Origin: Cellulophaga sp. BC115SP
Lineage (GTDB): Bacteria; Bacteroidota; Bacteroidia; Cytophagales; Spirosomataceae
Direction of reading: 5' to 3'
Length of the DNA: 64,000 nucleotides
NCBI RefSeq assembly: GCF_009905545.1
Contig: NZ_JAAALB010000008.1
Span: 1-64,000 of the forward strand
Shown: positions 7,372 through 16,091 of the stretch, piece after piece
How positions within the stretch are numbered: the first letter of the stretch is position 1
How the letters are laid out: every line of letters begins with the position of its first letter
Notes under the pieces: generated by a model
Databases searched by the model: none
Seen by the model: the letters and a program-made list of their open reading frames with translations, nothing else
Told to the model about the DNA's origin: nothing
Translations under genes and position numbers: made by a program

Positions 7372-8414
7372 AATAGATCTTCAGAGGATAATTTAATAAT
7401 GGGAATTTTTACCAGAAATTCATGTGTAGTTTTAATCACTTCTACCTTCAAAGGACTCAAGAATTGATAGCGTTGAATGATATTACTCAAGCCTTTATTG
7501 GTGGATTCTGTAGTATTAACCAGTTTGGGTTGTAAGTTGTTTGATAAAACTAAATAAGGGTGTTCGGTATAGAGTGTGATTTTCAAAGGACTGGCGCTGG
7601 TAGCAATATTGTGTTTGATGGTATTTTCGAGTAACATTTGTAATGCCATCGGTACAATTTGCCAATTGAGGTATTGTTCTTCTACCTTGATTTCAACAAG
7701 AATACCTTCATAAAAACGCTTTTGTAAAAGAAATAGATAGGATTTAGTGAAATCTAGTTCCTCTGAAATGGTAATCAATTCTTTATCGTGGTGTTTTAAA
7801 ACATATCGATAAACATTGGAAAATTGTTTAACAAACTGGATTGAGCTGGTGGTATCGGTGCTAATCAAAGAACTTAAAACACTCAGGTTATTGAATAAAA
7901 AATGAGGGTTTATTTGATTTCGAATAGCCTGAAGTTGTGCTTGAGTACTGATTTGACGGAGCTTTTCGGTTTCTAATGCCATCATTTCAAACTCATGAAC
8001 GTACAAATAAATGGTATTTAGAATATTGAGAAAAAGGTTGATTCTGAAAGCAAACATCAAAAATAGTTTGATTAATAAACCGAAAGAATCATTGTGTTTG
8101 ACTTCCCAAATGCTTGCAAAGATGTATCCCAAGCCAACAGCCAAAATAGCGGTAAGCAAAATGCTGCTAGCCATACCCAAAAGGAGTTTATACCATAGTT
8201 TGGGATAATGAAATCGAGAAATAAATAAGAAAATAAGCCTATTCCCTTCCCAAATACCCAAAATTAATAGGAAGAACAAGAACAATAGCTCTGGCTCTTT
8301 CAAAGGAATAGGATAGTAGTTGAGGGTTTCGGTAACTAGTGTATTGGCAAAAGAATACACAGTGAGAATAGCAACCCACAAGAAACGAAACGAATGAGCA
8401 TATAGACTTTGCAT
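7368..8414 (-). CDS. LytS/YehU-type sensor histidine kinase
   Basis: A 348-residue membrane kinase. Four hydrophobic segments occupy about residues 8-26, 42-66, 76-102 and 113-140. They are followed by a short coiled coil and the His_kinase domain, with the phosphoacceptor His171 in INPHFLFNNLSVL. The ATP-binding part contains the N-box LLENTIKHN near residue 262. A glycine-rich STNKGLSNIIQRY motif near 310 is shorter than in classical kinases, as usual in this family. No extracellular sensor domain is present, so the signal is probably sensed within or near the membrane. It pairs with the LytTR regulator, whose gene overlaps it by 4 bases. Confidence 0.92.
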   Translation of the reverse strand: MQSLYAHSFRFLWVAILTVYSFANTLVTETLNYYPIPLKEPELLFLFFLLILGIWEGNRLIFLFISRFHYPKLWYKLLLGMASSILLTAILAVGLGYIFASIWEVKHNDSFGLLIKLFLMFAFRINLFLNILNTIYLYVHEFEMMALETEKLRQISTQAQLQAIRNQINPHFLFNNLSVLSSLISTDTTSSIQFVKQFSNVYRYVLKHHDKELITISEELDFTKSYLFLLQKRFYEGILVEIKVEEQYLNWQIVPMALQMLLENTIKHNIATSASPLKITLYTEHPYLVLSNNLQPKLVNTTESTNKGLSNIIQRYQFLSPLKVEVIKTTHEFLVKIPIIKLSSEDLL

Positions 8415-8466
8415 AGATTAAGTAGAAAGAGTGGTATATCGATAACGGTTTTGTATGCGGGTATGT

Positions 8467-8503
8467 TTGAAAATAAATAACCCCCGTCCAAGGTCGACGA
8501 GGG
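8467..8503 (-). terminator. Rho-independent terminator after the fasciclin gene
   Basis: On the minus strand CCCTCGTC and GACGGGGG (8481-8503, with one G-T-type pairing) form an 8-bp GC-rich stem followed by TTATTTATTTT. It lies 25 bases beyond the fasciclin gene stop and separates that gene from the kinase gene. Confidence 0.8.
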
Positions 8504-8527
8504 CTAAGTAAAGACACTATCTACTAT

Positions 8528-9463
8528 TTATGGTAACAATACTTTGTCGATTACATGGATTACGCCATTTGTAGCCAAAATATTAGCTGAGGTAATATTT
8601 GAGTTTCCACTTGATTTGCCAATCACTTTAGCTCCACCTGCTAAGTTGAATGTCACTTTCGCTGCTGAATTAGCGGTTGCAACCTCACCCGAAACATTTG
8701 GTAGGTCTGTTGAGAATACACGTCCTGGTACGACATGGTACAACAATACATTGGTCAATAACGTACGATTGGCTGGGTCTAACAAGGTTGCTTTTGGAAC
8801 AGTTTTATAAAGTTCTGTAAAAGCAGCATTAGTAGGAGCAAAAACGGTTAGTCCGTTTGCTGATGCCTGAGAAAGGGCTGTTGCCACAGCTGGATCGGCA
8901 GCAGTCACTAGACTTACAAGCTCAGTGAAGTTGCTATTTTCTGCCGCAATCGTAACCAAGTTTTTGGTTGGAGGTACAATCACATTATCAATTACGTGAA
9001 TTACGCCATTTGATGCATCCACATCCGTAGCAATTACTTTGATATTTCCGTTGATAAATACGCCATCTGCGTTTTTCGAAATATAAATTGGGCTACTAGG
9101 GTTTAGTGTTTGTACCGTACCCGAAGTCACATTGGCAGCCATTACCTCTCCCGAAACCACATGGTTGGTCAGGATATTGGTAAGGTCGGTGTTATTAACA
9201 CCATCCAAACTAGTAATACCAGCTTTTGTAAATGCTGTATTATTAGGAGCGAATACCGTAAACGGTCCCGTCGCTTTTAGCGCAGTTACTAGATTGGCTT
9301 TAGTTAAGGCAGAAACTAAGGTGCTAAATTGTGGATCAGCAATGGCAACATCTGTGATGTCTTTTGTCATGACAGTGTTGTTTTCGTCGTCTTTTGAGCA
9401 TGCGCTCAAGCCAAGTAATACGAAACCTAATAAGGCTAGTCCGGTTTTTCTAAGGTTTTTCAT
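8528..9463 (-). CDS. Lipoprotein with two fasciclin (FAS1) domains
   Basis: A 311-residue lipoprotein. The signal peptide ends in a lipobox LLGLSAC (Cys22), followed by an Asp/Glu-rich linker. Two FAS1 domains follow (about 35-165 and 168-311). Each contains the conserved H1-like motif (TVFAPNNTAFTKA and TVFAPTNAAFTEL), a central LTNILTNHVV or LTNVLLYHVV segment with the conserved His, and an H2-like end (ASNGVIHVIDNVIVPP and ATNGVIHVIDKVLLP). FAS1 proteins mediate adhesion or matrix contacts, and in bacteria they are often surface or periplasmic. The gene stands alone between two terminators. Confidence 0.95.
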   Translation of the reverse strand: MKNLRKTGLALLGFVLLGLSACSKDDENNTVMTKDITDVAIADPQFSTLVSALTKANLVTALKATGPFTVFAPNNTAFTKAGITSLDGVNNTDLTNILTNHVVSGEVMAANVTSGTVQTLNPSSPIYISKNADGVFINGNIKVIATDVDASNGVIHVIDNVIVPPTKNLVTIAAENSNFTELVSLVTAADPAVATALSQASANGLTVFAPTNAAFTELYKTVPKATLLDPANRTLLTNVLLYHVVPGRVFSTDLPNVSGEVATANSAAKVTFNLAGGAKVIGKSSGNSNITSANILATNGVIHVIDKVLLP

Positions 9464-9621
9464 AAGTATAAAGGATTAATGTTTAATTCAACTTTATAAC
9501 TTGAGCTCCTTGAAATTGGATATTGAAAATGGAGTGAAGCGACTATATTATGGTGCGAATACTAAGTTCTTTTCCGTGAACTGTATTATGGTAGCCTTGG
9601 ATTTAGGAGGTGTTTTAAATA

Positions 9622-9663
9622 AAAATTGTGCTATACATTTGATTCAAAATGTATAGCGCAATG
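9622..9663 (-). terminator. Rho-independent terminator after nhaD
   Basis: On the minus strand TTGCGCTATACATTTT pairs with AAATGTATAGCACAA and is followed by TTTTTATTTAAAA. It lies 20 bases beyond the antiporter gene stop. Confidence 0.8.
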
Positions 9664-9683
9664 TAGAAGTATAGCTTTGTTTT

Positions 9684-10973
9684 CTAATAAAGTAACAAAA
9701 ACACAGCAATGCCCGCAAAATAACCCAATAGGGCAGGAAGACTGATTTTACGCATATACCAGATAAAATCAATTTTTTCCATACCCATAACTGCTACACC
9801 TGCCGCCGAACCTATAATTAAGATACTTCCGCCTGTACCAGCACAGTATGCCATAAATTCCCAAAGTTTACTATCGACAGGATATTGAGCCAAATCATAC
9901 ATGCCCATCGACGCAGCCACTAAAGGAACGTTGTCGATAACGGCAGAAGCTAATCCAATCGTAGTGACAATAATATCTTGATTACCAATAGTTTTATCCA
10001 TCCACATAGCCAAATTTGTAAGTAAATGCGTTGATTCCAAGGCCGCAATGGCAATAAGAATCCCCAAGAAGAATAGAATACTTGAGGTATCAATTTTACT
10101 AAGAGCGTGTGCTACCGAAAATGGCTTGCGCTCTTCTTCGTCTTTTCCACTATGTAAAATTTCGGAAACAACCCAAACGATTCCTAGTCCTAATAGAACT
10201 CCCATATAAGGAGGTAAATGTGTTATAGTTTTGAAAATTGGTACAAATAATAAACTTCCTAGCCCCAGAACAAGCATAATGGTTGAGTTTTGAGCCTCTA
10301 CAATGAGTTGATGTGCATTTTCGGACGAATGGATATCCTCTTCGGCAGGTAAAGATTTTACTTTTCCTTTGAGTCGAGAGGTCATAAACAACAGTGGAAT
10401 TAACAAAGAAATCAAGCTTGGTAAAAATAAGCCTTTCATGATATTACCTGCGGTGATTTGTCCTCCAATCCACAACATGGTGGTAGTAACATCCCCAATC
10501 GGAGACCAAGCTCCACCTGCATTGGCGGCAATGATTACGATACCTGCAAAAAGCTTACGCGTCTCTGGGTCTTTAATTAACTTACGTACTACCGAAACCA
10601 TCACAATGGCAGTAGTTAGATTGTCTAAAGCGGCAGACAAAAAGAAAGTAATCAGTCCTAAAATCCAGAGAAGCGTTACTTTATTTTTAGAAGTAATACG
10701 GTCGGTAATAAGTTTAAAGCCTTGGTGAGCATCAACGAGCTCCACAATGGTCATAGCACCTAATAAGAAGAAAAGGATTTCGGCAACACTTCCTAAATGG
10801 TGTGAAAGCTCGTCGACTACCTTTTCTGGTTCGTGGGCACTTCCGAGTGCATAGACCGTCCAGCAAGCCACGCCTGTAAGTAATGCTGTTGCTGTTTTAT
10901 TGACTTTGATAGGATGTTCGAGAGCGATGGCCAAATAGCCAACCACAAATACAATGATGATAGTCGATAACAT
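9684..10973 (-). CDS. nhaD: NhaD-type Na+/H+ antiporter
   Basis: A 429-residue integral membrane protein of the NhaD/ArsB superfamily with about 11-12 hydrophobic helices. Family motifs include LDNLTTAIVMVSVVRK, NAGGAWSPIGDVTTTMLWI, VIDNVPLVAASMGMYD and AGTGGSILIIGSAAGVAVMG, which carry the polar residues expected for Na+ and H+ exchange. It would expel Na+ (or Li+) using the proton gradient. An open frame extends to 11057, but that extension lies across the hairpin terminator of the upstream aminotransferase gene, so I placed the start at the ATG at 10973 (MLSTIIIVFVVGYLAIALEH), which begins directly with the first helix. The gene is single and ends in its own terminator. Confidence 0.9.
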   Translation of the reverse strand: MLSTIIIVFVVGYLAIALEHPIKVNKTATALLTGVACWTVYALGSAHEPEKVVDELSHHLGSVAEILFFLLGAMTIVELVDAHQGFKLITDRITSKNKVTLLWILGLITFFLSAALDNLTTAIVMVSVVRKLIKDPETRKLFAGIVIIAANAGGAWSPIGDVTTTMLWIGGQITAGNIMKGLFLPSLISLLIPLLFMTSRLKGKVKSLPAEEDIHSSENAHQLIVEAQNSTIMLVLGLGSLLFVPIFKTITHLPPYMGVLLGLGIVWVVSEILHSGKDEEERKPFSVAHALSKIDTSSILFFLGILIAIAALESTHLLTNLAMWMDKTIGNQDIIVTTIGLASAVIDNVPLVAASMGMYDLAQYPVDSKLWEFMAYCAGTGGSILIIGSAAGVAVMGMEKIDFIWYMRKISLPALLGYFAGIAVFLLLY

Positions 10974-11033
10974 AATAAAAGGGATAATGATACTCGATAG
11001 AGCCTCGAAAGTAGCAAAATACAGTATAAAGTC

Positions 11034-11072
11034 AAAACCCCTGCTTGGAAGAACCAAAACAGGGGTTTTATA
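11034..11072 (-). terminator. Hairpin terminator after the aminotransferase gene
   Basis: AAAACCCCTG and CAGGGGTTTT form a strong outer stem, with CTTGG/CCAA pairing inside. The T-rich flank occurs on both strands, so it may work in both directions. It argues against nhaD starting at 11057. Confidence 0.75.
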
Positions 11073-11169
11073 TGAGTGATGAATGGCGAGTGATGAATTA
11101 TGAAAGCAAATCTGGCTTACTAATCTTTGTTCCCTCCAATGTCAAATATCACTTTTAGTACATCAATAC

Positions 11170-12372
11170 TTATTTCAATTTAGCAACAGCAGTTTTAATT
11201 CTTTCGCAAGCTTCTGCTAATTGTTCGTCAGCAGCAGCAGTTGAAATACGCATACAGTTTGGCGCACCAAAGCCCGAACCAGCTACAGTAGCAACAAAAG
11301 CCTCAGCCAACAACCACATACAGAAATCATCTGAATTGTTGATCGTTGTTTTGCCATCTGTTTTACCAAAGTAGTAGCTAATATCAGGGAATGCGTAGAA
11401 TGCACCGTCTGGCATATTTACTTTGAAACCTGGGATTTCACGTAACAAACCAACTACAAGGTGACGACGACGGTCGTAAGCTTCCTTCATTTTGTAAGCC
11501 TCATCCAAAGGACCATTGAAAGCAGCAGTAGCAGCTTTCTGAGCGATTGAACAAGTACCAGAAGTAACTTGACCTTGTAATTTCTCAAGACCTTCAGCAA
11601 TCCATTTAGCAGATGCTGTAAAACCAATTCTCCAACCAGTCATCGCATGACCTTTTGCAACACCATTTACAGTGATTACACGGTCTTTGATAGCTGGAAT
11701 AGAACCGATTGAGAAGTGACCACCCGCTGTAAAGTTGATATATTCATAAATCTCGTCAGCTAAAACGAAGATATTTGGATGTTTTTCAACAATAGCAGCA
11801 ATAGCTCTCAATTCTTCTTCAGTATATACCGAACCAGTAGGGTTGTTTGGAGAAGCAAACATCACCAATTTCGTTTTAGGTGTGATTGCTGCCTCAAATT
11901 GCTCTGGAGTTACTTTGAAGTTATTATCAAAAGCACCTTCTACAATTACAGAAGTACCTTCAGCTAATTTTACCATTTCAGAGTATGATACCCAATAAGG
12001 AGCAAAGATGATTACTTCTTCGCCAGGGTTTACCAATACCGAAATAGCATTTGCCAATGCGTGTTTTGCTCCTGTAGAAACTACGATATTTTCTGGACCC
12101 CACTCAAGGTTGTTGTCACGTTTTAATTTATCGGCAATTGCTTTACGCAAGTCAGGATAACCAGCCACTGGTGAGTAACCGTGAAAACCAGCATCGATAG
12201 CGTCCTTAGCAGCATCACAAATGTGCTTTGGTGTTTTGAAATCTGGTTCACCTACAGATAAACTAATCACTTTGTGACCTTGAGCTGCCAATTCGCGAGC
12301 TTTTTTGGTCATTCCCAACGTAGCCGACTCTTCTAATGCGTTGATTCGACTTGATAATAATTCGACAGACAT
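11170..12372 (-). CDS. PLP-dependent aminotransferase, aspartate aminotransferase type
   Basis: A 400-residue fold-type I aminotransferase of subgroup I-gamma, the usual length. Landmarks are the N-terminal SVGEPDFKTP segment (41-48), the phosphate/PLP contacts STGAKHALANA near 99-109, ASPNNPTG at 173-180 with the conserved Asn, VLADEIYEYI at 203-212 with the PLP ring Asp and Tyr, and the Schiff-base lysine at K240 in VAKGHAMTGWRIGF, followed by R248 as in this family. The C-terminal arginine for the alpha-carboxylate is in NCMRISTAA near 376. It probably transaminates aspartate or prephenate with 2-oxoglutarate. The single gene is followed by the 11034 hairpin. Confidence 0.93.
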   Translation of the reverse strand: MSVELLSSRINALEESATLGMTKKARELAAQGHKVISLSVGEPDFKTPKHICDAAKDAIDAGFHGYSPVAGYPDLRKAIADKLKRDNNLEWGPENIVVSTGAKHALANAISVLVNPGEEVIIFAPYWVSYSEMVKLAEGTSVIVEGAFDNNFKVTPEQFEAAITPKTKLVMFASPNNPTGSVYTEEELRAIAAIVEKHPNIFVLADEIYEYINFTAGGHFSIGSIPAIKDRVITVNGVAKGHAMTGWRIGFTASAKWIAEGLEKLQGQVTSGTCSIAQKAATAAFNGPLDEAYKMKEAYDRRRHLVVGLLREIPGFKVNMPDGAFYAFPDISYYFGKTDGKTTINNSDDFCMWLLAEAFVATVAGSGFGAPNCMRISTAAADEQLAEACERIKTAVAKLK

Positions 12373-12562
12373 TGTTTTTGTTGTTTCGGATTATGAAAAA
12401 AACGAGGAAGATTTGAGCAAATTACAGTCACCCCCAAAATTGCACAAAGTTACTTGAAGGAGATTGCTTAAACTAACTTTTTTTTGATTAATTAATATTG
12501 GCTTTTATTTTTTGTAAACTTGACAAAAAAAAGATGCTTAAATTACTGAAATGGTAATTTTT

Positions 12563-12705
12563 GGGGGTCAGGGGATAGGGTGAGGCACTAGGAGATAGGG
12601 TATAGGCACTAGGGTATAGTTTTTAGTTTTAGTGAACAGGCACAAAGGCACAAAGTGTTTGAGTGTTTTTTTAGGGGATAGGGGTGAGGCGCTAGGTGAA
12701 TGGCT
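12563..12705. repeat. Intergenic repeat C, diverged copy
   Basis: Contains several imperfect direct repeats of GGGATAGGGTGAGGCACTAG-like words, plus AGTGAACAGGCACAAAGGCA. The reverse complement of the latter matches TGTGCCTGTTCACTTAAT at 55390-55405 in repeat-C copy 1. Confidence 0.6.
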
Positions 12706-12720
12706 AACAATATGCAAGTT

Positions 12721-12749
12721 TTCCACTTAGCGGGTGAATTTATTCACCC
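12721..12749. repeat. Hairpin repeat D, copy 1
   Basis: TTCCACTTAGC followed by the perfect palindrome GGGTGAATTTATTCACCC. The same 29 bases, with one mismatch, occur at 28326-28354. Confidence 0.8.
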
Positions 12750-12847
12750 ATAACGAAAAAGTTTAAAAAGCTTCAATGGGGTGTTCAAGTTTTTCTGATT
12801 GCTCATTGACAAAGAATTCAGTATTTTGCAGGTGAAGAGTAGGCTAT

Positions 12848-12904
12848 ATTTCCGAAATCCAACATCCGATATCTGAAATCAATAACTCAATCCTTCGTAC
12901 AGTA
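12848..12904. repeat. Intergenic repeat A, partial copy 4
   Basis: TTTCCGAAATCCAACATCCG and the following bases match the right half of repeat A at 58894-58925. It ends in CTTCGTACAGTA (12893-12904), the same 12-mer as the right end of the copy at 34922-35055. The left half is missing. Confidence 0.65.
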
Positions 12905-12960
12905 CGAACTTGCAATTCACCATTTTCAACCTCTCCATTATTAGCCAAACCTATATTTGT

Positions 12961-13782
12961 ATGAGTCATTCGCACGATTTAATCCATTGTAAAAACTGTC
13001 AAAACGAATACCACGGGCACTATTGTCCGAACTGTGGACAAAAAGCTACTACCAAAAGGTTGGTTTTCAACGATATATTTTCGGAACTGCTCAATGCCTT
13101 TACCTATTTTAATAGAGGCTTGTTATATACCTTAAAAATGATGAGTACTCGTCCAGGGCATTCGGTGCGGGAGTATGTACAGGGAAAAAGAGTGAATCAT
13201 TTTCATCCTGTCAACTATCTTTTATTGATTGGCGGGGTGGCTACTTGGATTTACATTCATTATTGGGATGACTTGTTCAATATGAATGTTATGATGCAAA
13301 ATATGAATACAAAAGAACAAAAAGCTATAATGCCCTTTGTCAAAAAAGCCCTCCATTTTGCCTTTGAAAATTATACCTATCAACTTATGATTAGTATTCT
13401 TTTGTATGGTTTTTTTTCGGTTAAAATTTTGGGAAAAGAGCGTTATAATTTGGTCGAAGGTATTGTTTTACATTTATTTGTGATTTCACATTCTGAGTTG
13501 ATAAAGTTGTTTTTATTTCCTTTTTTGATTTTTACAAAACAAAGTATCATTGGCTTCTATATTCAATCTCTCATGTCCTCTCTCATTAGCATCGTATATA
13601 TGATTTGGGCGTATAAGCAGTTTTTCGAGGAGAAAAGCACTTGGTCAGCGATTGGAAAAACATTACTTTCTATATTCGCAGCGGCTATCGTAATTGCCGT
13701 GATTTCTGGTTTTGGAGGATTCTTTATCTCGCTTTTTGGAGATAAAGCCGCCTTGATAAACGCTGTGACTGGAGGAAAATAA
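12961..13782 (+). CDS. DUF3667 membrane protein with zinc-ribbon N-terminus
   Basis: A 273-residue protein of the DUF3667 family. The N-terminus has a zinc-ribbon with two C-x2-C knuckles (C10, C13 and C22, C25 in CKNCQNEYHGHYCPNCGQK). A conserved region follows with EYVQGKRVNHFHPVNYLLL near 72-90, then about five hydrophobic segments. I chose the ATG at 12961, not the upstream one at 12910, because it places the zinc ribbon near the start and the extra residues would be translated leader. Function of the family is unknown. It is 99 bases upstream of sbcD on the same strand and may share its transcript. Confidence 0.85.
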   Translation: MSHSHDLIHCKNCQNEYHGHYCPNCGQKATTKRLVFNDIFSELLNAFTYFNRGLLYTLKMMSTRPGHSVREYVQGKRVNHFHPVNYLLLIGGVATWIYIHYWDDLFNMNVMMQNMNTKEQKAIMPFVKKALHFAFENYTYQLMISILLYGFFSVKILGKERYNLVEGIVLHLFVISHSELIKLFLFPFLIFTKQSIIGFYIQSLMSSLISIVYMIWAYKQFFEEKSTWSAIGKTLLSIFAAAIVIAVISGFGGFFISLFGDKAALINAVTGGK

Positions 13783-13881
13783 ATAAGAGTGCTGGGAGAT
13801 AAATTTTGAGTTCGATGTATTGTACTAAACCAAAGTACACAGTTGACAGCCCAAAGCCCATTATACATAATTGATTTTAAA

Positions 13882-15120
13882 ATGAAAATATTACATACTG
13901 CAGATTGGCATTTGGGTAAAAGATTGGATATGTTCTCTCGTTTGGAAGAACAACGAGAGGTACTAGCCGAAATCGTGGAGATTGCCGACAAAGAGGACGT
14001 AGATGCCGTGATTGTAGCGGGTGATTTGTTCGATAACTTTAATCCTTCTTCTGAAGCCACCGAATTGTTGTATTCAACTTTACACAGATTGTCCAAAAAT
14101 GGTACACGAGCCGTGATCGCCATTGCAGGAAATCATGATTCTCCTGAGCGTATCGAAGTGCCCGATGCTTTAGCCCGTGCTTGTGGAATCGTGTTTGTGG
14201 GCTATCCTAATGCGTATTTGCGTCCGTTCTCTACCGAGGGAGGCATTGAGGTGTTGCATGTAGATAATGGATATATTGAGTTGGCATTACCCAAGCAGCA
14301 AACGCCTCTACGTTTGATTTTGACACCATACGCCAACGAGGTGCGCTTGAAAACCTATTTGGGAGTGGAGGATACAGAAGATAGCCTCCGCCAGCATTTG
14401 GCACAGCATTGGAAGCAGTTGGCAGACCAATATTTCGACGAAAAAGGGATTAACTTTTTGGTAACACACCTCTTTATGATGAAAAATGGAGGAGAACAGC
14501 CAGAGGAACCAGATGATGAGAAACCGATTCTCCATGTAGGAGGAGCATCAGCTATTTTCTCTGAAAATATTCCTCCTCAAACGCAGTATGTAGCTTTAGG
14601 ACACTTGCACAGATTCCAAACGATTGATACAGAACCTTGTCCGATTATTTATTCGAGTAGCCCTTTGGCGTATAGTTTTTCGGAAGCTAATCAGACCAAA
14701 TATATTATTGTGGTAGAGGCAGAAGCTGGTCAGCCTGTCAATGTGTTACCTATTGCCTTAACCAAAGGTAAAAAATTATTACGAAACAAATTTACCGAAA
14801 TAGAGGAGGCTATGACTTGGTTGGAAGACAACCAAGATGCCATTGTTCAGATTACGATGGTAACAGAAAGTTACTTAGAATCGGCAGATAAGAAAAGGCT
14901 AATGGAGTCGCATCCGATGATGATGCCTATTATCCCTGAGGTAAAAAATCTGCAAAAGGGAAATGATGGGACTTCCAAAATTGTGAGTATAGATAACAAA
15001 AGCATGGAAGAGCTTTTTGTGGAATATTTTAAAAATAGCAAAGAAGGAAAAGGTCAAGCCCCAAGCGAATCATTGATGGAGCTTTTTAAAGAAATACAAT
15101 CAGTAGAGATTTTTGAATAA
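13882..15120 (+). CDS. sbcD: SbcD/Mre11-type exonuclease subunit
   Basis: A 412-residue nuclease of the SbcD/Mre11 family. Calcineurin-like metallophosphatase motifs are intact: D8 and H10 in HTADWHLGK, GDLFD at 47-51, GNHD at 83-86, THLF at 195-198 and GHLH at 240-243. The C-terminal part corresponds to the capping domain and SbcC-binding region. With SbcC it forms an ATP-dependent complex that opens DNA hairpins and blocked ends. The start at 13882 gives MKILHTADWH, the conserved family N-terminus, whereas the upstream ATG at 13843 would add 13 unconserved residues. Its usual partner gene is not adjacent but lies at 58984-62085 on the same strand. The next gene downstream is an unrelated lipoprotein. 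Confidence 0.95.
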   Translation: MKILHTADWHLGKRLDMFSRLEEQREVLAEIVEIADKEDVDAVIVAGDLFDNFNPSSEATELLYSTLHRLSKNGTRAVIAIAGNHDSPERIEVPDALARACGIVFVGYPNAYLRPFSTEGGIEVLHVDNGYIELALPKQQTPLRLILTPYANEVRLKTYLGVEDTEDSLRQHLAQHWKQLADQYFDEKGINFLVTHLFMMKNGGEQPEEPDDEKPILHVGGASAIFSENIPPQTQYVALGHLHRFQTIDTEPCPIIYSSSPLAYSFSEANQTKYIIVVEAEAGQPVNVLPIALTKGKKLLRNKFTEIEEAMTWLEDNQDAIVQITMVTESYLESADKKRLMESHPMMMPIIPEVKNLQKGNDGTSKIVSIDNKSMEELFVEYFKNSKEGKGQAPSESLMELFKEIQSVEIFE

Positions 15121-15224
15121 ATTTTGTCGAGTAGGCAACGGTTTTTGTCGACCAGCAGTCATGTACTTATGAAACGTTTCAACTATATTTTTTAATCTCA
15201 TAAAAGTTAAACCAATAAGTACAC

Positions 15225-15845
15225 ATGAAAAAACAATTGTTATTATTGTTGATGGCTGTCGTGGGCCTTTATATGGTAGCTTGTCAATCACAAGATGGTG
15301 CTACACCTTCAAGTGATGGTGATTTAGAGGCAATCCAAGTGTCAGCTGCACGTACTGCTGCTGATTCGACCACAAAAACTAAATGTAAAGGCAAATTAAC
15401 GCCTATTGATTCTACCGCTCTACCTAGCAAGGTTATTTCTTATATCACTACTAACTACGCAGGAGCACAAGTGAAATTTGCGGCGACAGACTCATTAGGA
15501 CAATATGTTGTAGGAATATCTTTGAATAGTACACATACAGGATTATTGTTTGATGCAAGCGGTAATTTTATTCAAATTATCGAAAAATATGGCAAGAAAG
15601 CTAAACTAACAGCAGTAGATATTACAACGCTACCTGCTTCAGTGACTAGCTATGTTACGACCAATTATTCAGGTTATACCATCAAAAAAGCAGGGACTAA
15701 TGCCGATGGAAACTTGTTTGTAGGCATCGCAAATGATACAACTAGAGTGGTCTTGATATTTGACTCGGCAGGTACTTTTGTTAAAGTAGCTGATATTCCT
15801 CCAATGAATGGTGGTCGTGGCAAAGGCAAAGGTAGAGGACATTGA
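15225..15845 (+). CDS. Lipoprotein with two PepSY-like repeats
   Basis: A 206-residue lipoprotein with lipobox LYMVAC (Cys20). After an Asp/Thr-rich linker come two copies of a ~62-residue unit (about 58-120 and 124-190). Each has the pattern [IL]-P-x-x-V-x-S/Y-[IV]-T-T-N-Y-x-G-x-x-[IV]-K-x-A, then a Y/F-V-G-I strand, then a L-[IL]-F-D-x-x-G-x-F-[IV] strand (TTNYAGAQVKFAATDS... and TTNYSGYTIKKAGTNA...). This matches the PepSY-like (DUF2874-type) periplasmic domain of Bacteroidota. The C-terminus ends GGRGKGKGRGH, a very basic tail. A perfect palindrome GAAACGTTTC (15171-15180) and two TTTTGTCGA repeats precede the gene. It ends before a strong terminator. Confidence 0.8.
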   Translation: MKKQLLLLLMAVVGLYMVACQSQDGATPSSDGDLEAIQVSAARTAADSTTKTKCKGKLTPIDSTALPSKVISYITTNYAGAQVKFAATDSLGQYVVGISLNSTHTGLLFDASGNFIQIIEKYGKKAKLTAVDITTLPASVTSYVTTNYSGYTIKKAGTNADGNLFVGIANDTTRVVLIFDSAGTFVKVADIPPMNGGRGKGKGRGH

Positions 15846-15978
15846 TTTATCTGATTTGAAAATTAGGGAATTTGAAGATTTGAAAATGACCTAATGTTCA
15901 ATGATTGCTTACAGCATAACGCCAACAGCTTATGGCAGATAAAATAATTTAAAAGTGTAATTTGTATGATGCATATAA

Positions 15979-16009
15979 CCACGCTCTTGTTGTAAGAGCG
16001 TGGTTTTTT
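15979..16009 (+). terminator. Strong rho-independent terminator
   Basis: CCACGCTCTT and AAGAGCGTGG form a perfect 10-bp stem with a short loop, followed by TTTTTT. It ends the PepSY-like gene and excludes a start for the lactonase at 16011. Confidence 0.92.
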
Positions 16010-16091
16010 ATTGGGTAAAGTACAATATTTTACTTTCAGAATACTAACTTCGTTTTATCAAAGTATTTTATTTCAAACCTTCAGCTATCCC

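Larger units (their letters stand above)
12373..12960. other. Intergenic region made largely of repeats
   Basis: The 588 bases between the divergent aminotransferase and DUF3667 genes hold a repeat-C copy (12563-12705), a repeat-D hairpin (12721-12749) and a half copy of repeat A (12848-12904). A possible minus-strand -7 box TAACTTTG (12445-12452) precedes the aminotransferase gene. No plausible coding frame was seen. Confidence 0.6.

Noticed and set aside
10974-11057. N-terminal extension of the NhaD antiporter
   Set aside because: The extension overlaps a strong hairpin terminator for the upstream gene, and the ATG at 10973 starts cleanly at the first helix.
12563-12705. CRISPR-like array
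   Set aside because: The repeated words are irregular in length and spacing and there are no unique spacers or cas genes.
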